Assembly (NCBI GenBank): GCA_030248195.1
Contig: JASAND010022857.1
Location: 40,488 to 104,487 of the forward strand
Source of the DNA: Trissonchulus latispiculum
Lineage: Eukaryota; Nematoda; Enoplea; Enoplida; Ironidae
Length of the DNA: 64,000 bases
Direction of reading: 5' to 3'
Notes under the pieces: model-generated
Databases searched by the model: none
What the model was told of the DNA's origin: nothing
What the model saw: the letters and a program-made list of their open reading frames with translations, nothing else
Shown here: piece by piece, positions 30,796 through 40,872 of the stretch
Position numbering within the stretch: position 1 is the stretch's first letter
How the letters are laid out: every line of letters starts with the position of its first letter
Program-made: the position numbers and the translations under genes

Positions 30796-31031
30796 CTCAC
30801 TACCTACCAACAGTGCATCTAATGTTATCCGTAACATTTCGTTTATTGTATGCAATATTTACAGTGATTATGCAATACAATGTTGATTCAATAATAATTG
30901 TTAACAGTGTTATGCAATAATGATAATAGTCAATGGTATTATGCATTGTTTACTGTACATTAGTATTGCCATGTAATAGTCAATAATAATAATAATAGTC
31001 AATGATGTTACGCAATATTAGTCCATAATTG
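30796..31031. repeat. AT-rich spacer with TTATGCAATA and AATAGTCAAT repeats
   Basis: Four TTATGCAATA-like and three AATAGTCAAT units lie between the convergent unknown gene and the CARD gene. This could be a transcription-end or other cis region; no function can be read. Confidence 0.55.
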
Positions 31032-31727
31032 TTAATGGTCTTTGCATTCCTGGTGATTCCATGGGGATACGAACCATTCCGGCACATTCCACTGTTTCAC
31101 CATAGAATTTCCAATCCACTCGATGAATACTACGGCACGGTTGTCGCATCCCAAGGGTCCAAGGGCCACCGCTGCGTCCAGTCTCGCTGCTTGTACCGTA
31201 GGGAAGGTGTCCTGGCTTTCTCTTAGCAAGTATTTGCTCTTTGTGTAAATTTTCCACGTGACTCCTTTCTCCTTCGTTCCTCCTTCGAATAGTTTGGCTA
31301 GGTTGTACTGCTTTGACTGCACCAAGGCCTCGTGGAGCAGGGGCACGATATCTTTGCTCCGCTTTAGTCGCAGTAGGAGATCAAACACTCCATCGTATCT
31401 TGTTTCGGACTTGATTATATCTCGATAATCCGGGGTTATGCGCCGATGTTCAACCATGTAGTCTGCCACTGGAGCGGGATCCATTTCATCACAAAGAATA
31501 ACCAAATTGTCAATGATTTTCTCCACAGATGGTGAACCTGAAGCATAAATAATAATTTTCACACAAAAAATAATGCTAATCTAAAAACTATGAAATGTTC
31601 AAACTGTAAAATGTAATGTTTAAAATTGTAATATACAAGAATTCAAAAATTTGAACGACTAAAAAATGCAATCATTAAAAATACAACGGATAAAAATGCT
31701 ACAATTAAATATCTTACCGGAATTCAT
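31032..31727 (-). CDS. CARD-domain protein with TIR-borne first exon
   Basis: Exon 1 is 31718-31727 (ATGAATTCCG on the minus strand), the intron is 31538-31717 (gtaagat .. tatgcttcag), and exon 2 is 31032-31537. The joined product is 171 aa. Residues 6-88 show six amphipathic helices with the CARD pattern: VADYMVEHRRITPDY, a short helix, then GVFDLLLRL and DIVPLLHEAL. CARDs mediate homotypic contacts in apoptosis and innate immunity (CED-3/CED-4, Apaf-1, RIG-I pathways). The C-terminal 80 residues are unrecognised and tryptophan-rich near the end. Without splicing, the frame has no ATG start. It may block or divert host cell-death signalling, which is inference. Confidence 0.78.
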
Positions 31728-33708
31728 TGTTGCTGATGATGTATAGTAAGTGAACAAATCTGGTGAATGTCAATGTCAGTAAGGTTAATAAACCTGCCAA
31801 ACTTGCAATATATGTCTAAACTTTGCAGCATTCTTGTGCTAGGTTTCATAAAATAGGCTGCACACTGTACACATATATCAATTTTGTATTGCCTTGTTCA
31901 GTTCATAGTTAATTATTGAACAAATGTTGCACTCTTTTTTCTTTAAGCAGGACCTTTAGCACTATTCCCAATCTTGCGTAATTGTTGTCATATTCATTAC
32001 ACACACCGAGTCACCTTTAATTATTATTAACTAATTAGTTAACCTATAATTATCAGCAGGTGACCGAAGTTAGTTCATTATTACTTTATTACACAGGCAC
32101 CATAATTAACCAAATAGGTGTCAACAATCTTACGCAAATGGAGACATAAAACTATAATCACCCATTTTCAACCAATTTATTCATTAGTACTAACTTTATA
32201 CTAAACAAAATTATTACTAACTAACTAGCCAACATATAATTACCAAGAGGTGACCGAAGTTAGTTCAACACATGCTCTTTACGTTGACACCAAAATTAGT
32301 GTGATAAGTGTTGCCAATATTACGTAATTAGAGACATAAAATTTTCATTTTCAACCAATACCCTTGTTTACGTCTTTAATTTCAATGAGACAGGTGCAAT
32401 CAAACTAGATTAGGCGAATTGGTAAGCTTTGGGAGACAGGTTTGAGTCCTCAGTATGTTATTCATATGAGCCTGCTAGAAGGCAAGCAAGAGAAAAAATT
32501 TTAAAGCAAGCAGGCTGCTAATAGGGAGAGAAAGATGTTTTGACAGGTTTGAGTCCTCAGTGTGTTAAATATGTACACTAGAAGGCAGCTAATAGGGAGA
32601 AAGACTTTTGACAGTGAGTCAGAAGCAGGCAGCTAGTAGGGGAGAAAGACTTTTGACAGGTTTGAGTCCTCAGTATGCTGTTATTCATATGAGCCTGCTA
32701 GAAGGCTGCTAGCAGGGGAGAAAATTTTAAAGCAAGCAGGGAGAGAGAAAGACTTTTGACAGGTTTGAGTCCTCAGTATGCTATCATATGAAGCCGCTAG
32801 GGAGAAAGAGCTAATAGGGAGAGAAAGATTTTTGACAGGTTTGAGTCCTCAGTATGCTATTCATATGAGCCTGCTAGAAGGCTAGAGGAGAGAAAGACTT
32901 TTGAGAAAATTTTAAACAAGCAGGCAGCTAATAGGGAGAAAGACTTTTGACAGGTTTGAGTCCTCAGTATGTTATTCCTATGAGCCTGCTAGAAAGGAAA
33001 AAATTTTCAAGCAAGCAGGCTGCTAATAGGGAGAGAAAGACTTTTGACAGCTTTGAGTCCTCAGTGTGTTGAAGATATGATAACACTAGCAGGCTGCTAA
33101 TAGGGAGATTCATGTCATCTGAAGTACGTAACTACAAATTTTGGATTCCTTAAGTGTTTATTTTCTTCCTTCCATTTCAAGGTTAATACAAAGGTCCAGA
33201 TGAAGAAATTCAGAAGGAAATGCAAGAAAGGGAGAATTTTAGAAATGTTGGCCGGAATAGAAGAAAGTAGAAAAAATTTGTAGAAATATGTTTGGTCTTT
33301 AGAGCCCTGAGCTAGATAGGTAAGAACCGTCATTGGCAAACAGTCAGGTAAATAAAAGTTTGAAAAAAGTTTGAAAATGTTACTTAATATTACTTAATTA
33401 GGCCGTTAATTAATAAACACTAATTAGGCAGGTAAACAAACTATAGTCTAACAAGGTACAGTTAAATACGTAGACAAATACGTAAGTAAAGTAATATAAG
33501 TCCAATAACACTGTGTTAAAAATTTAGTACAATGTTACAAAGCTTAAATCTAAGCTAAGAAAATTGGCCAACAGTGACCTTGAGAACATCTGCACCAACG
33601 GCTAGCATGATTAATGACCTTACCTGTATGATTAATGACCCTATTCGTCAAAGCCAGAATGATGCCAAAATACCTGTACAAACAGGTCCCATTTGTCCTC
33701 TCCTATCT
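31538..33708. repeat. Right terminal inverted repeat of the Polinton
   Basis: Reverse complement of 19101-20996. Around the mini-exon the two copies are nearly identical over some 200 bp; towards the tip there are many indels. The inner limit coincides with the splice acceptor. Confidence 0.88.
32420..33115. repeat. Tandem repeats in right TIR (7 units)
   Basis: Seven units with TTTGAGTCCTCAGT, separated by CATATGAGCCTGCTAGAAGG and AATAGGGAGAGAAAGAC variants. The left TIR has five, so the arrays have changed independently. Confidence 0.8.
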
Positions 33709-36700
33709 ATAATCTCTGCAATTATTCTGATTCATTTACCTGATTAGGAATGTTAAATGAGTTACTGAATTTGAAGTCGGACAGCCGGCTCAGGAAGTGA
33801 ACCACCATAAAATTAATTTGCAAAATAAGTTCTGGAGGGGAAATCAAAAGGTTTGGCTTTTCAAGTTTTTTCTTACACCTGCATAAGTGTAACTTCAGCC
33901 CGATTTTATTGAGTCGGTAGACTAATTTACAAGTATAATTTTGTCTTCCTGCATAATGCCTCGTCTAACCTCGACTTTTGAAGCTGTTTTGCCATCGTGC
34001 TATTAATCACATATTATTGGCAAAGTTCTTTATTCAGAGCCACTATCACACTAATGCTTCTTTGTGTCAATAAAAGAAAAGAGTTGGCAAATAGCAACAT
34101 TTTCAAGGAACTATTAGGTTTAGTCGTCTTCTGACAGGCGTGGCCAGAAGAACTTCTAAAACCCCTAATGTTCATATGTTAGCATCTTCATGTGTTCATT
34201 TTAGGACTTCTCTTCTGCATTAGTATTGAGCTAGTTTAATTCATTGTCAAGTAATACATTATCTCTGTGGGATCTTTGTGGCTGCTTCTGAGAGGTAATC
34301 AAAAAAAGGTAAAGTTATAATTGATAGTATGGTCATTCGATGGGTAACCTCTTTCTGTAAGAGTAGCTAGGATCTTTATGTCTTGTCCTCCCATAATACT
34401 GTTTATTTATGACTTTAATTGGCCGCTTCAATGGTAAACCCCTAAGAAAGGTTGTAAGAAGATTAGCTCCAATGGTTATGATTCCGTAAATGCACAACTT
34501 GATCAATTGAGCAAATACTTTGTGTGGCCGTGGCGAGTATTTAAACACATTTCTGATTCAAGTGAATTAACAACAACACCAACATTCACCAACAATTTTG
34601 AACTTTAAGCAAATTAATATTTCGTGTTTTGTAAGTGAAAGCACTGTGGTCCGGAAAGCTGCGTATAGGGCTTCCAGACCATGTTTCAATCAAGCTTTTT
34701 GTTGGCTTTCTTAAAATCTAATGCTGAAAGGTTTAGCTTAATTCAAGGATGTGAGCAGACGAAGCGCTTAATAGCAAAACGGGTTTTAGATTCGCGCTCA
34801 GCGACGTAGAAAACTCCTATATGCAGCTCTTCAGCGAAATAGGTGACAGAAGAATTTTCGGACTGCTTTGCCCCTTCCATGCAAAACGTAAAATAAATTT
34901 TTAAAAATTTATCAGGCAATTATCACTTTTATTTGGCCATTCCATTGCACAACACTCGTCTCTGAGTCACCCTGTAGGCTCACATCCATTTGGAAGCCTA
35001 AGCTTTGACGTTCGGAGTAATTGTCTTCATTTGGTTACGGTATAATGCTTCTTCATTAAAGAAAATTGAAACATGATGGATTGGGTTTTATGTTGTTTTC
35101 AACTGCAAAAACGTTAGTAGTAGATTTTACTTCCTTGCGGTCGTCGTTTCGAGTAACTCCTTCCATCTAATCGGTAATACTCTTCATTAGGGGAGGTCAA
35201 AATAATACCACCTTTTCCTCTTTACTTTTCAAGCTTAAATCAAGATAGTACGGTAACACCACAGAAGCCACAGTTTCTCGGCTTAGAAAAAGATAAGACA
35301 ATAAGTGACGGTCACACATCACGGTAGTTTCAAGCGAGGTCGGAAGGCAGTTTGCAGTCAGCGCAAGTCAGTAATTAGCAAGCGGCGGTATTGTATAGTT
35401 CTTAGCTTTTGAATTGGCTTTTAGGATTTGTTCTAACCATGCATCTTTGAAGCCACAAGTTCAATGAGGAATTGGATATATCCCAGACCTAGAACTTCTC
35501 CATGAAGGTAGCATTAAGCTCACCAGAGAAAGAATCTTTGTTTGCAGAGTCTCAAATTTCAGTGGCTCAAAAATCATTTCAAATTCCGCCGTCGTAGGAT
35601 TAGTAACACCGCGACCGGGTTTAACTTAAGAGTACAATTGATTCAGTATACAGCTCAGAGGCTAAGAGTACAGTACAGCTCATAGCTTTAACTCAAGAAT
35701 TTAGACCAATGTAAGTTCAGTAAGCACATAACCAAGAGTGCATATGCAGGCTGTACATAAGGTAAGCGTTATGCTCTGTATAAGGCTAGAACTATCTCAT
35801 GCACGCCATGGAATTACCCTCCCGCTCAATCAACCTACCCGGCTTCGATACCGCTCGTATACTGATACTGGGTCTAGGCGAGAATTGGGGTCCAACTTGG
35901 CCAAACGTGATGCGGTGGGTGTTCAATATGGGTTACGTAGCAATAGCAATTGCCATAAAACTACTGAAAAAGTAATTTGCCCTGTGGTAGATTCATTCAT
36001 TCTTTTTAAGGCTAATTAACGCTCCATAATTACCATTCGTTCTGGTTCGGTCTACCACGAAATTATTTACCCTATACAAATGTGTGAAAGCTGTGCTTTG
36101 GTTAGCACACTTTGCACCCTGTTGCAGATGGTTAGGTCGCAATTGTATTATGATTTTTTTAGTTTCTTCCTGTTAATTAAAGTTTCCAAGTCGTTGTAAG
36201 AATGAGTGACACCCACATCTGAGTACTCACACAGCGCATAATTGTGCATGCTCAATCGCTTGTTATGTTTACGTGCCGAAGATCGAGACCAGCGAGCCTG
36301 TTGATAGAACGTTTTTGGCAGAGCATACACATGCTTTCATGCTTTGTATTGAGCATATGTATTTGTATTTGTATTATTAGCATTTGTATAGAGCACAGAG
36401 CATATACAAAATTGTGTACTGGGTACTCAGTTGGGGGGGGGGGTCACGATAGACTATTAAACCTCCGCAATCTTCAAAAATTTCAGTACATAACCTTTTT
36501 ACCATCCCTTTTTAGTTAATCCTTTAACAGGAGGGCATATTTGCTTAAACCTTGCATGAGGTAGTCTTTAGATACCAGGCCCAAACATTCTGCCTGGCTG
36601 TTTGTTTAGCAAACCAAAACTACTTACGCCAAGATTAGCTTCAGTCCAAAGCACTAAGCCAACTTGGTACTAATCAATCTTTCTTCAGTCATACTAATTT

Positions 36701-37238
36701 TGTTGATGGTTCGGTTAGAATCCTACTAAATTTTTTGCTTCCTGCTTTATCATTTTATCATTTTTGATTAAAAAAATTAAGTACCTATTGAAGCAGTTTC
36801 AGTGACTGATAATCAATCATCCCAGCTGAAGAGAATATTCGTTTCACAATCCTGATTAGCGCTACCGTTTTGTGATCCAGTTACAGCAGTCGACCGAAGG
36901 TGATATCTAGACTATGTAATAGTATGCCTGCCTGCTCAAAACATTACTCACAAATACATAGGCGTCCTGTCCTGCTTGCGGTGAAAACTTGCTCAATTTC
37001 CAGCCACAGGATAAGTTACCTATCTACCCTATCGACCGAAACCGCAAAATTCTGCAGCTGTGTACGACTCCGCTTCGTGAGAGACTAAATCTGATGCCGA
37101 TGCTTGGATAAGCACCACCTTAGTATATAATGAATAATCTTAATATATACAAAGCAGGAAAACAGCAACCAGTAAGCAGACACCATAGAAATTAGTCCTC
37201 ACCAACAAACTGCGCAGTGTGCACTTCAAACTTTCGCA
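33709..37238. other. No gene confirmed
   Basis: AT-rich sequence with short homopolymers (for example a G run near 36430). No domain-bearing exon or clear repeat was seen on either strand. Confidence 0.4.
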
Positions 37239-37246
37239 CTCTGTAC

Positions 37247-37580
37247 CAGTGTTGTGCACCGGCCTTGTCTAGACCGGCCGGCCCAGGTCCAGGGTGGGCC
37301 GGCCGGCCGGCGGCCGCCGGCCGAGAACAGGCCGGCCGGCCGGTGACAGGCCAGCCGGTCAAATACAGGCCGGCCGACCAAATACAGGCCAGCCGGCCGG
37401 CCGGTGACAGTTTCTGCGGCGTATTGCCTTAAGCGTGCCTTCAAACCTGCCAATATCTTATATTTTAACTTCTATTTTGGATAGCCGGTGAAAAGTGGCA
37501 CCGGTGTGGCCGGTGAACCGGCGAGCTGGGCCGGCCGGCCCCGGCCGGCCCACGAAAAATTGGGCCGGTGAACAACACTA
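37247..37580. mobile_element. hAT-type MITE with GGCCGG repeats, 8-bp target duplication
   Basis: Starts CAGTGTTGTGCACCGGCC and ends GGCCGGTGAACAACACTA, an inverted pair. It is flanked by CTCTGTAC at 37239-37246 and 37581-37588. Subterminal arrays of GGCCGGCCGG and ACAGGCCGGCC units; AT-rich centre. It lies about 120 bp upstream of the GPCR start codon. Confidence 0.88.
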
Positions 37581-37698
37581 CTCTGTACACTCAAACTATA
37601 AAAACAGTTGCACAAATCGCTTGTTTGTATTCTGACAACTGCCTTCACTTTATTAGGTGTTTCAGTTTATCTGTAATTTCAGAAATCATTAATCAATC

Positions 37699-38865
37699 AT
37701 GAATTGTTCAATGGAACCCCGATTTTTTACCGACATCGAAAACAACACATTCCTACAGGTGATCAAAAAGATGCACACCGTCTACAAACCGCTCCATGCC
37801 TACATATGCCTATTTATTTGTTCATTTGGCGTCCTAACGAACCTAATCAACGTGATCATTCTAACCAGTCCTCGAATGCGAACCTCCATCAATGTAGTCC
37901 TGACCGGTATCGCCCTTTGCGACATCGGCACGATGCTATCCTACCTAATCTATGTTAGTCTGTTCAGTTTCCGGCCCACCCACACCTTTCCGGCCATGTG
38001 CTTCATCATGCTTCACATGTTCCTCAGTGTGGTCCTTCACTCGAGCAGTTTCTGGCTGGCCGTGGCCGTCGCCTTCATTCGTCGACTGATCCTGGATCAG
38101 GCTTCCGTTCATTCCCGATGGATGTCCACCCGGCGAGCCTGGCTCGTCGTTTTCTACATAACCTTCGCCATCTCGATACTCACGATACCAAATCTTCTAA
38201 CCTATTCCATACAGATATATAGTTATAGAAACGGAACAGTGATCTATACCGTGGACGCCTCCTCCCTGGCCACAGCCAACCAGTGCACCCTGTTCAAGGT
38301 GGTGCTGTGGCTGAACGGTATCTCGTTCAAGGTGATCCCCTGTATCATGCTCTCAACACTGATCCTGTGCTTGATCGTTACCCTCCGATCCGCCCAGAAG
38401 CGGAGAGTTACCCTCCTGGGATCCAAAAGGGCTAATGTGGGATCGGACAGAACCACAATCCTGCTCCTGTGTGTGGTCTCGATCAGTCTGTTGACCGAAA
38501 TCCCTCAAGGACTTGTGATAATCCTAAGTGGGATCTCCCTGGATGTGACTCACAATTTGTATCCCTTTGTTGCGGACATGTTGGATCTGCTGTCCCTAAT
38601 TAACAGTTCCATAAACTTTTTTCTCTACTGTTTTATGAGCGGTCGCTACAGACAGACCTTCTGGACGGTAATATTGCCAAGAAAACTGTACATTAGAGTT
38701 TGCAACGATGAATTTGCTACAGACGCTGTTTCAAAATTCCCTGTTAATATTTACCGAAATAATGCCGCAATTGACAACGGGTTAACTACAGTACAAGATA
38801 CGAAAAATGGTATACAAACTATAGTCGAACCGGTGTATCCGCATGACAGTGATGAATATTTATAG
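37699..38865 (+). CDS. Rhodopsin-class peptide GPCR (DMSR/Srw-like)
   Basis: 388 aa in one exon, with seven hydrophobic segments starting near residue 35. Motifs include GVLTNLINVIILT in TM1, TGIALCDIGTMLSYLIY in TM2 and SSINFFLYCFMSGRYRQTF in TM7 plus helix 8. These match nematode DMSR/Srw receptors, related to myosuppressin, FMRFamide and sex-peptide receptors. It would sit in the plasma membrane and couple neuropeptides to G proteins. The TM3 end has IRRL in place of DRY, as is usual in this family. NCS and NNT sequons lie in the N-terminus. A splice-acceptor-like taatttcag 18 nt before the ATG suggests a 5' UTR intron or trans-splicing. The unlike neighbours argue for an isolated gene. 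Confidence 0.85.
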   Translation: MNCSMEPRFFTDIENNTFLQVIKKMHTVYKPLHAYICLFICSFGVLTNLINVIILTSPRMRTSINVVLTGIALCDIGTMLSYLIYVSLFSFRPTHTFPAMCFIMLHMFLSVVLHSSSFWLAVAVAFIRRLILDQASVHSRWMSTRRAWLVVFYITFAISILTIPNLLTYSIQIYSYRNGTVIYTVDASSLATANQCTLFKVVLWLNGISFKVIPCIMLSTLILCLIVTLRSAQKRRVTLLGSKRANVGSDRTTILLLCVVSISLLTEIPQGLVIILSGISLDVTHNLYPFVADMLDLLSLINSSINFFLYCFMSGRYRQTFWTVILPRKLYIRVCNDEFATDAVSKFPVNIYRNNAAIDNGLTTVQDTKNGIQTIVEPVYPHDSDEYL

Positions 38866-39554
38866 TTGTTTTTTGGCGAAATAATGTTTTTGTTTGAGTT
38901 GTTGCCTGCTTATGTGTATTTCAATGTGCATTCATCGCATTAAAAATCATTTTAAGGTAGATCTACCGAAAACATTCAATTTAAATATGGTTCTCCGGTT
39001 CTTTCAGATTTACAGCTGGCATTAATCGACCTATTAATTAATTACCTGAGCAGCCATTAAAGATGGTTCTGTTCTTCATTCAAACTTCACAAATGAACAG
39101 AAATCACAAATTATATATATACACAAGATACAACCTATATCTACATTCGCCGAAACATGAGTACAGAGATCATTCACCTCCTCACTAACTTTGCTACAAA
39201 TTCTTGCACAAGTTTTCTAAATAATTTTGCAACCCTTGATTTTTCAGAATTTAAAAGATAGTTTTACAAAATTATAGCCAATAACTCAGGTTTGTTGTCT
39301 TCTCAGGTAATAGAGCAATGTTTTGAATTAAAGTTACATATTATCCACCACTGAAAGAAAGGATTACAAAATATTCCTTAAGTAGACATTTTGTACCGTC
39401 AGGATTCATTAACACAGAGTCATTGGGTTTCTATCTGGTCTAAGAAGGCAGTCGGTCGCTCCATGGAAAAATACTATCGGCACGAATTGGGCGGATATAA
39501 AGTCCAAAGTCCCAGCTGAGGTTGTTGGACAAGAAATTGAGAATGAATGAATCA

Positions 39555-40872
39555 TCAGCTTTCTGGTTGAATATCTCTTTGAACAAAATATATTCGTTGT
39601 GAATTGATGCAGGTGTCTTGACATTCCTGGAGTGTCATGAAATTGTTCAGATTGCCGCCACAACCTCAAATAAAGCATAACCTCAAAAACATTGGACCAT
39701 TACTTAATAAAAGTAAAATTCAATCAGTCTTAATTTAATGTTTTGGATGAATCAGCAGTATTTAAAGGGGATAACAAAGAAATACGCTCCCCAAAGAAAA
39801 ATTGAACAAATTCAACAGCATGTTGTTGGTGACGGATATATATACAATGTTATGGCTTAAAGCCGCTGCTTGTGGGTGTTTTCAAAGCTGTAAGCCATTT
39901 CACTGTAGTTTGTAGTTATTAAATTTTATTTCGAGCACTTTGGCAAAATAGGTACTTTGAAAGGTTTTCACTGAACTTTGTCAAATAGAACTTAATAGCA
40001 ACAAGCTACAGAAAAATGGCTTATAGCATCAAAAAGAGCACGCTGTAGACTTTTCAAGAATATGCGGCTAACCACTAAACCTGCATCAATCACCAGCAAT
40101 ATTCTGTCGTAGTTGTTCAATTTTTCTTAGGGGATTTCATTGTTTACGATCCTTTAAGGCAAACTAGAGATGAGCATTTCGGCCCGTCGGCCCGGCATGG
40201 CCCGGTCCGACCCGACCCGGGCCAACCTCCATTGGTTAGCGGGCCGGGCCGGGCCGAGAAATTTTTTAGCTGCGGGCCGGATCAACTCTAGAAAATGTTA
40301 TAAAATCACTAAAATTAGCTACATATTTACTGATTCTTGTTATTTTATGGCAAAATTTAACATTTCGTGGCATAATTTATCCTCTCAATCGTGCATTGAA
40401 GCCTTTGAAATAATATTATTAGTAAAATTTTGGAATTTTTCTTTTGGCGGGCCGTGCCGGGCCGGGCCGAAACATTTTGCTAGCGGGCCGGGCCGGGCCG
40501 AGCAAATTTTGGAGGCACATCTTTAAGGCAAACATAAGACCTGAAACAATACCCATTAAACCGCTATGTCCAGGTCCATGCCTATCCACTCACCTATGTA
40601 CGTATTCCAATTCCGGTGTATAATTTGACATCCTACCACAAAGGCATACACTTTGTCTACATAAAACATAATCATTCTGCACATATATAGGATGATCAAT
40701 TTAACCACAGCTAAAGCTAAATATTTATTCGGAAATGATTGCTCCTGTGGCAAAGTTGGAAACGTACCCCCGTATGAGAACCGTTTACAAGTCCCATCTT
40801 CGCGATCATAAGCGTATCGTGGGACGGTATTTCGACAGGTTCCTGGCTCGATTGACAACGCACACAGTTCAG
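39555..40872 (-). CDS. Kunitz-domain gene, last two exons
   Basis: Exon 40768-40872 (acceptor ..ctttttag, donor gtacgt) encodes CALSIEPGTC..RYAYD..TCKRFSYGG. Exon 39555-39664 (acceptor ..tatttgag) continues GCGGNLNNF..ECQDTC and ends at TGA 39555-39557. Joined in phase 1, they give a canonical six-cysteine BPTI domain, split between YGG and CGG. The residue after the second cysteine is Arg, compatible with trypsin-type inhibition. The 1.1-kb intron carries a hAT MITE and a small foldback repeat. A signal-peptide exon upstream was not found. Confidence 0.83.
39887..40027. repeat. Small MITE, same family as 17140-17280
   Basis: Inverted ends GCTGTAAGCCATTT and AAAATGGCTTATAGC, with matching CTGTAG/CTACAG blocks. 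It lies in the intron of the minus-strand Kunitz gene. Confidence 0.65.
40165..40525. mobile_element. hAT-type MITE with GGGCCG repeats, 8-bp target duplication
   Basis: Starts TAGAGATGAGC and ends GGCACATCTTTA (inverted, imperfect). It is flanked by AGGCAAAC at 40157-40164 and 40526-40533. Subterminal GGGCCGGGCCG units at both ends, AT-rich middle. Confidence 0.85.

Larger units (their letters stand above)
19101..33708. mobile_element. Polinton/Maverick-type element without visible DNA polymerase
   Basis: A 14.6-kb unit bounded by inverted repeats of 1.9 and 2.2 kb (outer tip TATAGGAGAG / GATAGGAGAG). The gene set is diagnostic of Polintons: adenain-like cysteine protease, capsid-type proteins, packaging ATPase and retroviral-type integrase. 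Unusual cargo includes a TBP homologue and a CARD protein. A family-B polymerase of the usual size is absent, and no other gap could hold one. No clear 6-bp target duplication was found and the outer repeat regions have diverged, so the insertion is not recent. Even so, every morphogenesis frame is intact. Confidence 0.93.

Noticed and set aside
39441..39620. Alternative minus-strand frame ending ..FPWSDRLPS
   Set aside because: The Kunitz frame of the same exon joins perfectly to the upstream half-domain; the other frame has no domain.
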